Assembly: GCF_002929555.1 (NCBI RefSeq)
Contig: NZ_PJJP01000034.1
Coordinates: forward strand, 1 to 64,000
DNA length: 64,000 nucleotides
DNA from: Cryobacterium sp. N22
GTDB lineage: Bacteria; Actinomycetota; Actinomycetes; Actinomycetales; Microbacteriaceae
Direction: 5' to 3'
The position numbers and the translations under genes were made by a program. The notes under the pieces were generated by a model, which ran no database searches, was not told the DNA's origin, and worked only from the letters and a program-made list of their open reading frames with translations. This document shows, in pieces, positions 1-7,778 of the stretch (positions are counted from its first letter, which is position 1; each line of letters begins with the position of its first letter).

Positions 1-476
1 ACGGGCGCGGCGGGTGTGACCGGCGTGACGGGGGCGGCCTGGGCCGGCGGGGTGCGGCGCACGGCGTCAACGGCCGGATCGGGCTCGACGCTCGGGGTGA
101 GGCCCCAGCGGAAGCCGCCGGAGGCCGGCTCTGCCGGGGCAGTCGCGGCGGGAGCGGTGTCGCCGCCGGCCGGAACCGAATCCGCCGATGGAACCTGCGC
201 GGCGGGCCGCTCGGGAACGGCCCGCTCGGCGGCGGGCGCGGGCGGAGCGGTGGGAGGGTCTGCGGGCGGTGCGACCGGAGGCACGACAACCGGCGCGACG
301 GGGAGGGCGACGGTCGGGGCGGAGTCGGGACGAGCATCCGCTTCGGTGCCCGCGGCGGTATCGTCCGCGGCATCCTCGTCGGGCTCGGCGGCGGCCTCGT
401 CGTCGTCGGCGTTCAGCTGAGCCGCGAGCCAGTCCAGGCCGAGGTCCTTGTCGTCGTTTCCGCCCTGCTCCGGCAT
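1..476 (-). CDS. Acidic Ala/Pro-rich protein, N-terminal part only (runs off left edge)
   Basis: The frame opens at ATG 476 and continues past base 1, so only about 158 residues are visible. It begins MPEQGGNDDKDLGLDWLAAQ, then becomes low-complexity and acidic with long Ala, Pro and Asp/Glu runs, with no membrane segment or enzyme motif yet. The ATG overlaps the pyrE stop by one base (TGATG), which indicates translational coupling. A disordered N-terminal extension ahead of a folded domain, for example a ParA/MinD-like ATPase, would fit, but that is a guess because the domain lies outside the window. I do not recognise the gene. Confidence 0.7.
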   Translation of the reverse strand, partial: MPEQGGNDDKDLGLDWLAAQLNADDDEAAAEPDEDAADDTAAGTEADARPDSAPTVALPVAPVVVPPVAPPADPPTAPPAPAAERAVPERPAAQVPSADSVPAGGDTAPAATAPAEPASGGFRWGLTPSVEPDPAVDAVRRTPPAQAAPVTPVTPAAP

Positions 477-1024
477 CAGCTCAGTCCCAGGTCCTCGAGT
501 CCGATGGCCGCGTAGTACGGGTAGCCGGCCGCTTCGATGATCTCGCGGGCCCCGGTGCTGCGGTCCACGACCACGGCGACGCCGGCGATGACGGCGCCCA
601 CCTTGAGCAGCGCCTCGATGGCGGCCAGCGGCGAGCCGCCGGTGGTGGAGGTGTCTTCGAGGACGATGACCCGCTTGCCGGCGAGCTCCGGGCCCTCGAC
701 CTGGCGGCCGCGGCCGTGGTCCTTGGGCTCCTTGCGCACGACGAAGGCGTCGTAGGCCAGCCCGCGGGCGGCACCCTGGTGCAGGATCGCCGTGGCGACG
801 GGGTCGGCGCCCATGGTCATGCCGCCGACGGCCACGACATCGGGGATGTCCTTGATGAGGTCGATCATGACCTGGCCGATCAGCGGGGCGACCCTGTGGT
901 CGAGGCTGACCTTGCGGAGGTCCACGTAGTACGTGGCCTTCTTGCCGCTGGTAAGGGTGAAGTCACCGTGGAAGACGGCGTCGGCCGAGATATAGTCGAT
1001 GAGTTTTCTGCGGGTATCCATCAC
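476..1024 (-). CDS. pyrE: Orotate phosphoribosyltransferase
   Basis: Transfers phosphoribosyl from PRPP to orotate to make OMP in cytosolic UMP synthesis. The 182-residue length fits the family. The PRPP-binding loop is visible as VIVLEDTSTTGGSP, about two thirds along, and the N-terminal part has FTLTSGKKATYYVDLRK, the usual orotate/PRPP-contact segment. The frame starts GTG-ATG at 1024 and 1021. No good Shine-Dalgarno precedes it, but a TAAAGT hexamer ends six bases before the GTG, so the mRNA may be leaderless with GTG 1024 as start. The next gene is coupled through a one-base overlap. Confidence 0.95.
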   Translation of the reverse strand: MMDTRRKLIDYISADAVFHGDFTLTSGKKATYYVDLRKVSLDHRVAPLIGQVMIDLIKDIPDVVAVGGMTMGADPVATAILHQGAARGLAYDAFVVRKEPKDHGRGRQVEGPELAGKRVIVLEDTSTTGGSPLAAIEALLKVGAVIAGVAVVVDRSTGAREIIEAAGYPYYAAIGLEDLGLS

Positions 1025-1030
1025 AGGGCT

Positions 1031-1036
1031 ACTTTA
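1031..1036 (-). promoter_or_regulatory. -10 element of leaderless pyrE transcript
   Basis: TAAAGT on the minus strand, six bases (AGCCCT) before GTG 1024. This matches the TANNNT-N6-start geometry seen repeatedly in the window. Confidence 0.5.
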
Positions 1037-1094
1037 GGCCAACACGCGCCCGCGCGCCCGGTGCACGATGCAGGCGTGCGCCGGACGGCGTGTT

Positions 1095-1217
1095 TTAGAA
1101 GCTGCGAACGAACTTCCGCACGGGAACACGACCGTAGCCATCCTTGTTCACGGCGACGACGGTGCCGACGACGGAGCCCACGGCGACCAGGGAGATGAGG
1201 AGCATGAAAACGAACAC
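1095..1217 (-). CDS. Small single-pass membrane protein, 40 aa
   Basis: A 40-residue frame with GTG start at 1217 reads as an N-terminal hydrophobic helix (FVFMLLISLVAVGSVVGTVV) followed by a short basic tail (NKDGYGRVPVRKFVRSF). An AAAGG ribosome-binding site sits eight bases before the GTG. An internal ATG at 1205 is an alternative start that would trim four residues. I recall similar short proteins with a DGYGRVP-like tail in related actinobacteria, but no function is known to me. It is transcribed divergently from the lysR gene and lies 70 bases upstream of pyrE, so it may share the pyrE promoter region. Confidence 0.65.
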   Translation of the reverse strand: MFVFMLLISLVAVGSVVGTVVAVNKDGYGRVPVRKFVRSF

Positions 1218-1309
1218 TGACGTGCCTTTCGAAGGAAGTGGATGGCCGGGTCACCCGGGCAGGAGCCCGGTAACCGACGTCTTCATCAGACCACCAACAA
1301 CCATTCAGC

Positions 1310-1322
1310 ACAATCACATTGT
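1310..1322. promoter_or_regulatory. Inverted repeat ACAAT-CAC-ATTGT upstream of lysR
   Basis: Perfect 5-bp arms with a 3-bp spacer, about 28 bp upstream of the lysR start and in the divergent region with the small membrane-protein gene. The position suits an autoregulatory LysR operator, which is inference. Confidence 0.4.
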
Positions 1323-1337
1323 TTAGCAGTGACCATG

Positions 1338-1343
1338 TAGTCT
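1338..1343 (+). promoter_or_regulatory. -10 element of leaderless lysR
   Basis: TAGTCT followed by six bases (GGCTTC) and ATG 1350. No Shine-Dalgarno is present. Confidence 0.5.
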
Positions 1344-1349
1344 GGCTTC

Positions 1350-2297
1350 ATGGATGTTCAGCGCCTCGAACTGCTCCGCGAACTGGCCGAACGCGGCAGC
1401 GTGACCGCCGTGGCCCGGGCCACCCACCGCACCCCCTCGGCGGTTTCGCAGCAGCTGAAGGTCCTCGAGCGCGAGGCCGGCCTGCCGCTCACCGAACGCA
1501 GCGGGCGCGGGCTCGTGCTCACCGACGCGGGCCGCGCGCTGGCCGCGAGCGCGACGGACATCGCGGTGGCCCTGGAGCGCGCCACCGCGGTCTGGGACAC
1601 CTTCCGCAACCGGGCCACCGGCGACGTGAGCCTGGTCACGTTTCCCACCGCCGGGCAGATGCTGCTGCCGGGGGCGCTGCAGGACCTCGCCGACCACGAC
1701 GGCCTGGCGGTGCACTGCACCGACATGGACCCGGAACTCAGCGATTTTCCCGCACTCACGAGCGAATACGACATCGTGCTCGCCCACAGCATGCGCGGGC
1801 AGCACACCTGGGGCGGACGCGGCCTCACCTCGGTGCCCCTGATGACGGAGCCGCTGGACGTCGGCCTGCCCACCGGCCACCGGCTGGCCGGCCGGGTGTC
1901 CCTCGGCGCGAGCGACGTGGTCGGCGAGACCTGGATCGGCGTGCCGGTCGGCTACCCGTTCGGACGCATCCTGCACGACATCGAGCTGCAGACCGGCAGC
2001 CGCGCCCGGGTGACCCAGCGGTTCGCGGACATGCGGCTGATCGAATCGTTCATCATGGCCGGTCTCGGCATCGCCCTCGTCCCCCGGTACACGTCCAGCG
2101 GCGATCAGCCGGGCCGGATGGTGCTCAAGCCATTGCGGGGACTCGACGCCGAACGGCAGATCGTGGCGCTGATGCGCCCCGACCGGGCCGAGCGCCTGGC
2201 CGTGCGCACCGTCGTCGAGGCGTTGCGCGCCCGGGCGGCTCAGGTGCAGGCCGAGCACGCGGCGGCGGCGGCTGAGCCGGAAATCACCGCCAGATAG
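1350..2297 (+). CDS. LysR-family transcriptional regulator
   Basis: 315 residues. The N-terminal winged helix-turn-helix (about residues 1-60, with SVTAVARATHRTPSAVSQQLKVLERE) is classical LysR. It is followed by a periplasmic-binding-like effector domain from about residue 85 that ends near 300. The C-terminus is Ala/Glu-rich. The ATG at 1350 is chosen because a TANNNT hexamer ends exactly six bases upstream and the HTH starts immediately. The target is unknown. Candidates are the divergent 40-aa membrane protein or the downstream membrane-protein and NodA-like genes, which follow in the same direction. Confidence 0.9.
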   Translation: MDVQRLELLRELAERGSVTAVARATHRTPSAVSQQLKVLEREAGLPLTERSGRGLVLTDAGRALAASATDIAVALERATAVWDTFRNRATGDVSLVTFPTAGQMLLPGALQDLADHDGLAVHCTDMDPELSDFPALTSEYDIVLAHSMRGQHTWGGRGLTSVPLMTEPLDVGLPTGHRLAGRVSLGASDVVGETWIGVPVGYPFGRILHDIELQTGSRARVTQRFADMRLIESFIMAGLGIALVPRYTSSGDQPGRMVLKPLRGLDAERQIVALMRPDRAERLAVRTVVEALRARAAQVQAEHAAAAAEPEITAR

Positions 2298-2300
2298 GGT
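2295..2300 (+). promoter_or_regulatory. -10 element built on the lysR stop codon
   Basis: TAGGGT begins with the TAG stop of lysR and ends seven bases before ATG 2308. It could drive a leaderless transcript of the membrane-protein gene. Confidence 0.4.
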
Positions 2301-2307
2301 GTGGGGA

Positions 2308-3165
2308 ATGACGCGACGATCACGCCGAGCCGACCGGGGCACTGTCGCCGCGCGTTCGAAGACCGCCCGCCAGGGGCTCTCCCCTTCCGAGCTCAGGGCT
2401 CTTCGCCGGAGTCACCGGAACGGTTCCCGCCCGGTTTCCCTGCCCGCCGCTCCCATCATTGTGGCGAGCGCCTCCGCCCTCGCGGTGATCGCGGCATGGG
2501 TGGTGCTCGTCATCCGGCCTGGGGCGCCGGACTTTGCTGTCTTCACCCCCGTCGCTGCGGCGATCCTGCTCCTGGGCTACCTGTTCCAGATCTGCTGGGC
2601 GGTCTATGCGCTGCCCACGGCGCCGCTCTACACCCGGCTGACGATCACCGGCCATACTCCACCCCGGCATTCCTGGACCGTCTGGGTACTGCCGGCGACA
2701 GTGCCGCTTCTCGTGCTTGCGGTGATCACCCCGTGGAGCCTCCCCACCGATTCGTTCGTGCCGGGCATGCCCGTGGCGGGCGTGCTGGGCATGCACCTGC
2801 TGATCTTCACGATCGCCGCATTGACCTCCGTGCTCGTCTGGATGCTCCTGATCGCACCCATCGGGCTTTTTGCGGCGTCGTTGCTGCCGCACCGCTCGCC
2901 CGGCGGAAGCGTGTTCGGCCGACTGTCACCGGGCGAACAGCGCTGGACTGCGGCGATCCCCTTCAGCATCGTGGGATTTGCCGTGTCGATGCCCAACGTC
3001 TCCGACGAGGGCGGTAACCGGATCAGCCGGATGGTCTACGACTTCTGGGAGCTCATCACCCTGACCGGGGAACCACGGGCCGTCATCGCCAGCTGGGTCT
3101 TCATCGGCCTGGTGGTGTTCTTCGTCGCCGGACTCGCCAGGTCCACGCGTCGCGCTGCCGGTTAG
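2308..3165 (+). CDS. Multi-pass membrane protein of unknown function
   Basis: About 285 residues from ATG 2308; a GTG at 2299 is possible but less likely. A basic, Arg/Ser-rich cytosolic N-terminus of about 45 residues precedes roughly six hydrophobic segments, arranged as pairs near residues 50-95, 125-145, 160-195, 215-235 and 260-280. I recognise no family motif. It lies ten bases after lysR and nine before the NodA-like gene in the same direction, so the three may be cotranscribed. A TANNNT formed by the lysR stop suggests an additional leaderless start. Confidence 0.75.
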   Translation: MTRRSRRADRGTVAARSKTARQGLSPSELRALRRSHRNGSRPVSLPAAPIIVASASALAVIAAWVVLVIRPGAPDFAVFTPVAAAILLLGYLFQICWAVYALPTAPLYTRLTITGHTPPRHSWTVWVLPATVPLLVLAVITPWSLPTDSFVPGMPVAGVLGMHLLIFTIAALTSVLVWMLLIAPIGLFAASLLPHRSPGGSVFGRLSPGEQRWTAAIPFSIVGFAVSMPNVSDEGGNRISRMVYDFWELITLTGEPRAVIASWVFIGLVVFFVAGLARSTRRAAG

Positions 3166-3168
3166 GCT
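3163..3168 (+). promoter_or_regulatory. -10 element built on the membrane-protein stop codon
   Basis: TAGGCT starts with the TAG stop of the upstream gene and is followed by six bases (GACCGG) and ATG 3175, giving leaderless geometry for the NodA-like gene. Confidence 0.5.
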
Positions 3169-3174
3169 GACCGG

Positions 3175-3729
3175 ATGGCTGACATCGAATGGACCCTACG
3201 CTGGGAGGCCGATCTCTCGGCCGACGACCACACCGCCCTCGCGGCCCTGTTCGCGCGTTACTTCCCGGAGGATCACGCCACCTTCACCGGCGCCCGCAGC
3301 TGGATGGGTGCCCGCCCTGAGGCCCGGGTGATCGCCTACGACAAGGGCCGGCCGGTCGCCCACCTCGGCTTCGTGCGGCGGATGCTGCGCCTGGAGTCCG
3401 GCGGGTCGCAACTGGTCGGCGATGTGGGCCTGGTCGGTGTCGATCCCGACTACCAGGGCACGGGCCTCGGTCGCCGGCTGCTCACCGAGGCGGCCGCGGC
3501 CCTGACCGGCCAGGGTCTGCCGTTCGGCTACCTCACCTGCGCCCCCGAGCTCGTCGCCTACTATGTCGGCGGCGGCTGGCAGCAGTCGCCCGGACAGGTG
3601 ACCCGCATGATCGATACCAAGATGCGCCCGGAGACCTTCACCGGCCCCGCGATGGTGCTCCCGGTGTCGGCGCCGTTCAGCGAGTGGCCGACCGGGCACA
3701 CGATCATCCGCGACGGCCTCGAGGTGTAG
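3175..3729 (+). CDS. NodA-like N-acyltransferase (GNAT fold)
   Basis: 184 residues matching, from memory, the rhizobial NodA family along its whole length. Matching blocks are LRWE near residue 9, DHTALA near 18, RSWMGARPEARVIAYD near 41, AHLG..RR near 62, VGDVGLVGVDPDYQG near 81, and the C-terminal VLPV...SEWPTG block. NodA transfers a fatty acyl chain to the deacetylated amino group of a chito-oligosaccharide. No nodB or nodC lies nearby, so the acceptor here is unknown. The length is close to NodA (about 196). The gene is convergent with the chelatase gene, 28 bases away. A generic GNAT acetyltransferase role remains possible. Confidence 0.8.
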   Translation: MADIEWTLRWEADLSADDHTALAALFARYFPEDHATFTGARSWMGARPEARVIAYDKGRPVAHLGFVRRMLRLESGGSQLVGDVGLVGVDPDYQGTGLGRRLLTEAAAALTGQGLPFGYLTCAPELVAYYVGGGWQQSPGQVTRMIDTKMRPETFTGPAMVLPVSAPFSEWPTGHTIIRDGLEV

Positions 3730-3757
3730 GCCCCGCCGACTGCCGACGGCTGCGACG

Positions 3758-4501
3758 TCAGAGCGCGCGCAGGGCGGTCAGGTACCGGTCCACCACCACG
3801 TCGACGAGCGCGGCCGGGGGGTCTTCGCCCTCGACAAGGAGGGGCGCGCTGACCACGTCCGCGCCCGCGTCGAGCGACCATCTGGCGAAGGTGCCCGGTG
3901 CCAGGAGATAGCTCGCGACGACCACGCGGGCATCCGGTGACTCGGTCCGCGCGGCGGCCACGGCATCCGCCAGGCTCGGCGTCGCGGCGGCGATGAAGGC
4001 GACGGTGACCGGCCGGCCCAGCAGGGCGGCGAGCTGCTCGCCCGCGGCGCGGCAGTCGGCCACGGCGTTCGCGTCGCTCGATCCGGCGGCGGCGAGGATC
4101 ACCCGGTCTCCCGCGCCCAGGCCGCTCTGGGCCAGCCTGTCGGCGAGGATGCCGGTCAGCCGGCTGTCGGGTCCGAGCGCGGCGGTGACGGCGACCTGGC
4201 GCGGCTGGGCCTGGGCAACGGCGTTGGCGAGGTCGAACCGCACGTGATAGCCGGCGGACACCAGCAGCGGCACGAGAACGGCGGCCCGGCCGGGCTCGGC
4301 CGCGGCGAGGCAGTGCGGCACATCCGGCTGCTGCACGTCGATGAAACCGGCCGTGACGAGGGTGGCCGGGCTGATCGTGGTCAGCGCCAGGGTCACCGCG
4401 TCGACGAGGGCCAGCACCGCGCGCTGGGCAGCGGGATCCCGGGAGCCGTGGGAGGCGAGGAGGAGCAGCGGCGCGATCTCGCTCTGGGGTGCGTCGCTCA
4501 T
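3758..4501 (-). CDS. Sirohydrochlorin chelatase, CbiX type
   Basis: About 247 residues. The N-terminal LLLLASHGSRDPAAQRAVLALVDAV is the CbiX/SirB signature with the catalytic His. A second half with related topology (VILAAAGSSDANAV) indicates the two-repeat long form. It should insert ferrous iron into sirohydrochlorin to finish siroheme, the cofactor of NirB encoded nearby. The start is ATG 4501, which overlaps the nirD stop by one base (TGATG), so it is translationally coupled to nirD. A much longer upstream extension of this frame exists but overlaps nirD and is not real. Cobaltochelatase activity cannot be excluded. Confidence 0.88.
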   Translation of the reverse strand: MSDAPQSEIAPLLLLASHGSRDPAAQRAVLALVDAVTLALTTISPATLVTAGFIDVQQPDVPHCLAAAEPGRAAVLVPLLVSAGYHVRFDLANAVAQAQPRQVAVTAALGPDSRLTGILADRLAQSGLGAGDRVILAAAGSSDANAVADCRAAGEQLAALLGRPVTVAFIAAATPSLADAVAAARTESPDARVVVASYLLAPGTFARWSLDAGADVVSAPLLVEGEDPPAALVDVVVDRYLTALRAL

Positions 4502-4899
4502 CACGCCGCGGCGCGGGCCGAGGCTTCCGGGACCAGCCGCACCCACACGGAGCCGGATTCGACCCGGGTCTCGAAGGTGCGCAGCGTGAGGTCGGCGGAG
4601 CTGAAGCACTCGCCGCTGGCCAGGTCGTACACCTGCTTGTGCAGCGGAGAGGCCAGCGTGTCCCGGTCGCCGTGCGAACCGACGATGCCCCGGCACATCA
4701 CGAACGAGCCTGTCGCGGGGTCCTGGTTGGAGACGGCGTACACGGTTCCGTTGGGCATCCGCACCAGCGCGAGCTGCTCGCCGTCGACCATGGCCGCTTC
4801 TGCCCAAAGGGGTTCGAGCTGGGCGAGCTCGCAGACGGTCGCCCATCCGCTGGTCGCGTCGGCGCTTCGTGGTGCCGTGGTGTCTTGAGCTGTCAGCAT
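4501..4899 (-). CDS. nirD: Nitrite reductase (NADH) small subunit
   Basis: 132 residues with the Rieske-like fold of NirD: TVCELAQLEPLWAEAA, YAVSNQDPATGSFVMCRGIVG and SPLHKQVYDLASGECF. The Cys/His ligands of true Rieske clusters are absent, as is usual for NirD, so it is probably structural. It partners the large subunit NirB in six-electron reduction of nitrite to ammonium in the cytosol. Here nirD is divergent from nirB instead of downstream of it, and is followed by the siroheme chelatase. An inferred -10 (TAATCT, 4955 to 4950) and a GGGAC-type palindrome sit upstream. Confidence 0.93.
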   Translation of the reverse strand: MLTAQDTTAPRSADATSGWATVCELAQLEPLWAEAAMVDGEQLALVRMPNGTVYAVSNQDPATGSFVMCRGIVGSHGDRDTLASPLHKQVYDLASGECFSSADLTLRTFETRVESGSVWVRLVPEASARAAA

Positions 4900-4949
4900 G
4901 ATGTCCTCGATTCCTGCGCCGGGCCAGTGGATGCGTTCGGCACCCCCTC

Positions 4950-4955
4950 AGATTA
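4950..4955 (-). promoter_or_regulatory. Putative -10 of nirD-cbiX
   Basis: TAATCT on the minus strand, 50 bases before nirD. The inferred start near 4943 places the GGGAC palindrome centre about 42 bases upstream. Confidence 0.45.
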
Positions 4956-4978
4956 CCCAAGCCGAGGGCGCGTTTTTC

Positions 4979-4992
4979 GGGACTAAGGACCC
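4979..4992. promoter_or_regulatory. DosR/DevR-like palindrome in the nirB/nirD intergenic region
   Basis: GGGAC-TAAG-GACCC with flanking TTC on the left follows the mycobacterial DosR box layout (GGGAC, four bases, GTCCC) with one arm mismatch. The palindrome lies 80 bases from nirD and 111 from nirB, able to serve both. A second perfect copy lies at 52371-52384. The binding protein is unknown. Confidence 0.55.
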
Positions 4993-5102
4993 TCTTTAGG
5001 CGCGCGCGGGTATGGCTTACTTGAGAGACGCCATGAGGCGGCGCGACGGCGGACGACGCCGTCGGGAATATGCCACCTGATTGACCCCCGAGAGATGCCG
5101 TA

Positions 5103-7775
5103 ATGACACTGAACACCCCCCTGCCGAAGACGATCGAATCAAACGGCACGCGCCGGGTCATCGTGATCGGAGGCGGTCCCGCCGCGCACAGGTTTGCCGA
5201 AGCCATGGTCGCCCGCGCCGAGGCCAACGGCGATTCCGCCCGGCCCGTGGACATCACCGTCATCGGCGAGGAGAATCACCTGCCCTACGACAGGGTGTCG
5301 CTCTCGCACCGCCTGAACGGTCCGGAGGACCTGACCCTGGGCGACCCGGTGTTCTGGCAGTCCGAGACCGTGCACTACCGCGGCGGCCGCCGCGTCACCG
5401 CCGTCGACCCCGCGGCCCAGACCGTCACCCTCGACAACGGTGACGCCCTCGTCTACGACGACCTGGTCTTCGCCACCGGATCGAGCGCCTTCGTTCCCCC
5501 GGTTCCCGGGGCCGACAAGGGGGTCGTCTACCGCACCATCGAAGACGTGGACTTCCTGGTCAGCGAGACCGCACGCCTGAAGGCGAAGTTCGGCCGGCCC
5601 GCGAACGTCACCGTGATCGGTGGCGGGTTGCTCGGACTCGAGGCCGCTGGTGGAGTGCAACGCCTCGGCGCGAACACCACGATCGTGGATGGCGCCACCT
5701 GGCTGATGCCCACCCAGCTCGACCAGGGTGCCGGCATGGCCCTCGGCCGCCTCATCGACGGCCAGGGCATCCACCTCGAACTCGGCCACCGCCCCACCGA
5801 GATCCTCACCGCCGAGACCGGCCAGGTGCTCGGGCTGACCCTCGACGACGGCCGCTCGCTCAATGCCGACCTGATCGTCTGGTCCATCGGCATCCGGGCC
5901 CGCGACGAACTCGCCCGCACCGCAGGCCTGGAGATCGGCCCGCGCGGCGGCATCGTGATCGGTGACGACTGCTCCAGCTCGGTGCCCGGCATCTGGGCCA
6001 TCGGCGAGGTCGCCAGCTACGACGGCCAGTGCATCGGGCTCGTCGCACCGGCGAATGCGATGGCCGAGGTCGTCGCCGACAGGCTCAACGGCGGCCAGGC
6101 CCTGTTCCCCGGCATCGACGACGCCACCAAGCTCAAGCTGTCCGGAGTGGAAGTGGCCAGCTTCGGCGACGCCTTCGCCACCGGCGAGAGGGCCCTCGAG
6201 GTCGTCTATGCCGACCCGGCCCGCGGCCTGTACCAGAAGGTCGTCGTCTCCAGCGATGCGAAAACCCTGCTCGGCGGCATCTTCGTCGGCGACGCGTCCC
6301 CGTTCCTGTCGCTGCGTCCGCTGCTCGGCCGCGAGCTGCCCGCCGAGCCCGGAGCGTACCTGTCCGCCTCCGGCGCCGAGCTGCCGTCCAGCTCTGACAT
6401 GCCCGACGACGCCCAGCTGTGCTCGTGCAACGACGTGTCGTTCGGCACCGTGCGCGCGGCCATCCGTGGTGACCATGGCGACCCGGTAACCGAGCTCGGC
6501 GCCCTGAAGGCCTGCACCAGGGCCGGTACCCAGTGCGGCTCCTGCGTGCCGCTGCTCAAGAAGGTGCTCGAAACCGAGCTGACCGCTGCCGGCCTCGAGA
6601 TCTCCAAGGCGCTCTGCGAGCACATCTCCATCAGCCGCAGCGAACTCTTCGAATCGGTGCGGGTGCTGCAGCTCACCTCGTTCGACCAGATCATGGACCG
6701 CTTCGGCACCGGCCTCGGCTGCGACGTCTGCAAGCCCACCATCGCCTCGATCCTGGCCTCGCAGTCCTCCGCGTATATTCTGGATGCCGGCCGTGGCGGC
6801 CTGCAGGACACCAACGACCGTGCCCTCGGGAACATGCAGAAGGACGGCAGCTACTCGGTGATCCCCCGCATCCCCGGCGGTGAGATCACCCCGGAGAAGC
6901 TCATCGTGATCGGCGAGGTCGCCGCCGAATTCAACCTGTACACCAAGATCACCGGCGGCCAGCGGATCGCCCTGTTCGGCGCCCGGCTCGACCAGCTGCC
7001 CGACATCTGGCGCACCCTCGTGGATGCCGGCTTCGAATCCGGCCAGGCCTACGGCAAGAGCCTGCGCACGGCGAAGTCGTGTGTCGGATCGGCCTGGTGC
7101 CGCTTCGGCGTGCAGGATTCCGTGGCGCTGGCGATCACGCTGGAAAACCGGTACCGCGGGTTGCGTTCGCCGCACAAATTCAAGATCGGGGTCTCCGGCT
7201 GCGCTCGCGAGTGCGCCGAAGCCCGCGCCAAGGACATCGGCGTCATCGCCACCGAACTCGGCTGGAACCTCTACGTCGGCGGCAACGGCGGCTTCCAGCC
7301 TGTTCACGCCGTGCTGCTCGCGAAGGACCTCGACGAGGACACCCTCGTGACGTACATCGACCGGTACCTGATGTACTACATCCGCACCGCCGACCGGGTG
7401 CAGCGCACCGCTCGCTGGCAGGAAGAGATCGCGGGCGGCATCGACCACGTGCGCGACGTGGTCGTGAACGACTCGCTGGGCATCGCCGCCGACCTCGAAG
7501 CGGCCATGGCCTCGCACATCGACGTGTACGAAGACGAGTGGGCGGCGACCCTCGCCGACCCGGAGCGGCTGCGCCGGTTCCGGCCGTTCGTGAACGCCGA
7601 CACCCCCGACCCGTCGCTCCTGCAGGTCATCGAGCGCGGCCAGCCGCGTCCGGCCCGGCCCGACGAGCGCGACGGCACCAGCGCCGCCGGCCCCGTGCAC
7701 CTGGCCGGCGTCACCATCCCGGTGCGGCGCGTCGGCGACGACATCCCGGTCGCCTCGGCGATGGGCGCGGAGTAG
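5103..7775 (+). CDS. nirB: Nitrite reductase (NADH) large subunit
   Basis: 890 residues. An N-terminal FAD/NAD pyridine-nucleotide disulfide oxidoreductase domain (VIVIGGGPAAHRFAE near residue 20, second dinucleotide motif VTVIGGGLLGLEAAG near 172) is followed by a BFD-type 2Fe-2S segment (CSCNDV, then CTRAGTQCGSC) near 445-480. Then come the sulfite/nitrite reductase ferredoxin-like half and the siroheme/4Fe-4S motif CVGSAWCRFG...SGCARECAEA near 660-705. It transfers electrons from NADH to siroheme for nitrite to ammonium. It is divergent from nirD and four bases upstream of the SUMT gene, so the siroheme genes are split between the two arms. Confidence 0.96.
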   Translation: MTLNTPLPKTIESNGTRRVIVIGGGPAAHRFAEAMVARAEANGDSARPVDITVIGEENHLPYDRVSLSHRLNGPEDLTLGDPVFWQSETVHYRGGRRVTAVDPAAQTVTLDNGDALVYDDLVFATGSSAFVPPVPGADKGVVYRTIEDVDFLVSETARLKAKFGRPANVTVIGGGLLGLEAAGGVQRLGANTTIVDGATWLMPTQLDQGAGMALGRLIDGQGIHLELGHRPTEILTAETGQVLGLTLDDGRSLNADLIVWSIGIRARDELARTAGLEIGPRGGIVIGDDCSSSVPGIWAIGEVASYDGQCIGLVAPANAMAEVVADRLNGGQALFPGIDDATKLKLSGVEVASFGDAFATGERALEVVYADPARGLYQKVVVSSDAKTLLGGIFVGDASPFLSLRPLLGRELPAEPGAYLSASGAELPSSSDMPDDAQLCSCNDVSFGTVRAAIRGDHGDPVTELGALKACTRAGTQCGSCVPLLKKVLETELTAAGLEISKALCEHISISRSELFESVRVLQLTSFDQIMDRFGTGLGCDVCKPTIASILASQSSAYILDAGRGGLQDTNDRALGNMQKDGSYSVIPRIPGGEITPEKLIVIGEVAAEFNLYTKITGGQRIALFGARLDQLPDIWRTLVDAGFESGQAYGKSLRTAKSCVGSAWCRFGVQDSVALAITLENRYRGLRSPHKFKIGVSGCARECAEARAKDIGVIATELGWNLYVGGNGGFQPVHAVLLAKDLDEDTLVTYIDRYLMYYIRTADRVQRTARWQEEIAGGIDHVRDVVVNDSLGIAADLEAAMASHIDVYEDEWAATLADPERLRRFRPFVNADTPDPSLLQVIERGQPRPARPDERDGTSAAGPVHLAGVTIPVRRVGDDIPVASAMGAE

Positions 7776-7778
7776 CCC

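Noticed and set aside
16-420. Plus-strand Ala/Gly/Ser-rich frame at the left edge
   Set aside because: It is antisense to the acidic Ala/Pro-rich gene coupled to pyrE and has composition typical of a GC-rich shadow frame.
3758-5263. 501-codon extension of the CbiX frame
   Set aside because: It runs antiparallel to the nirB start and over nirD in another frame. The coupled ATG at 4501 gives the normal protein.
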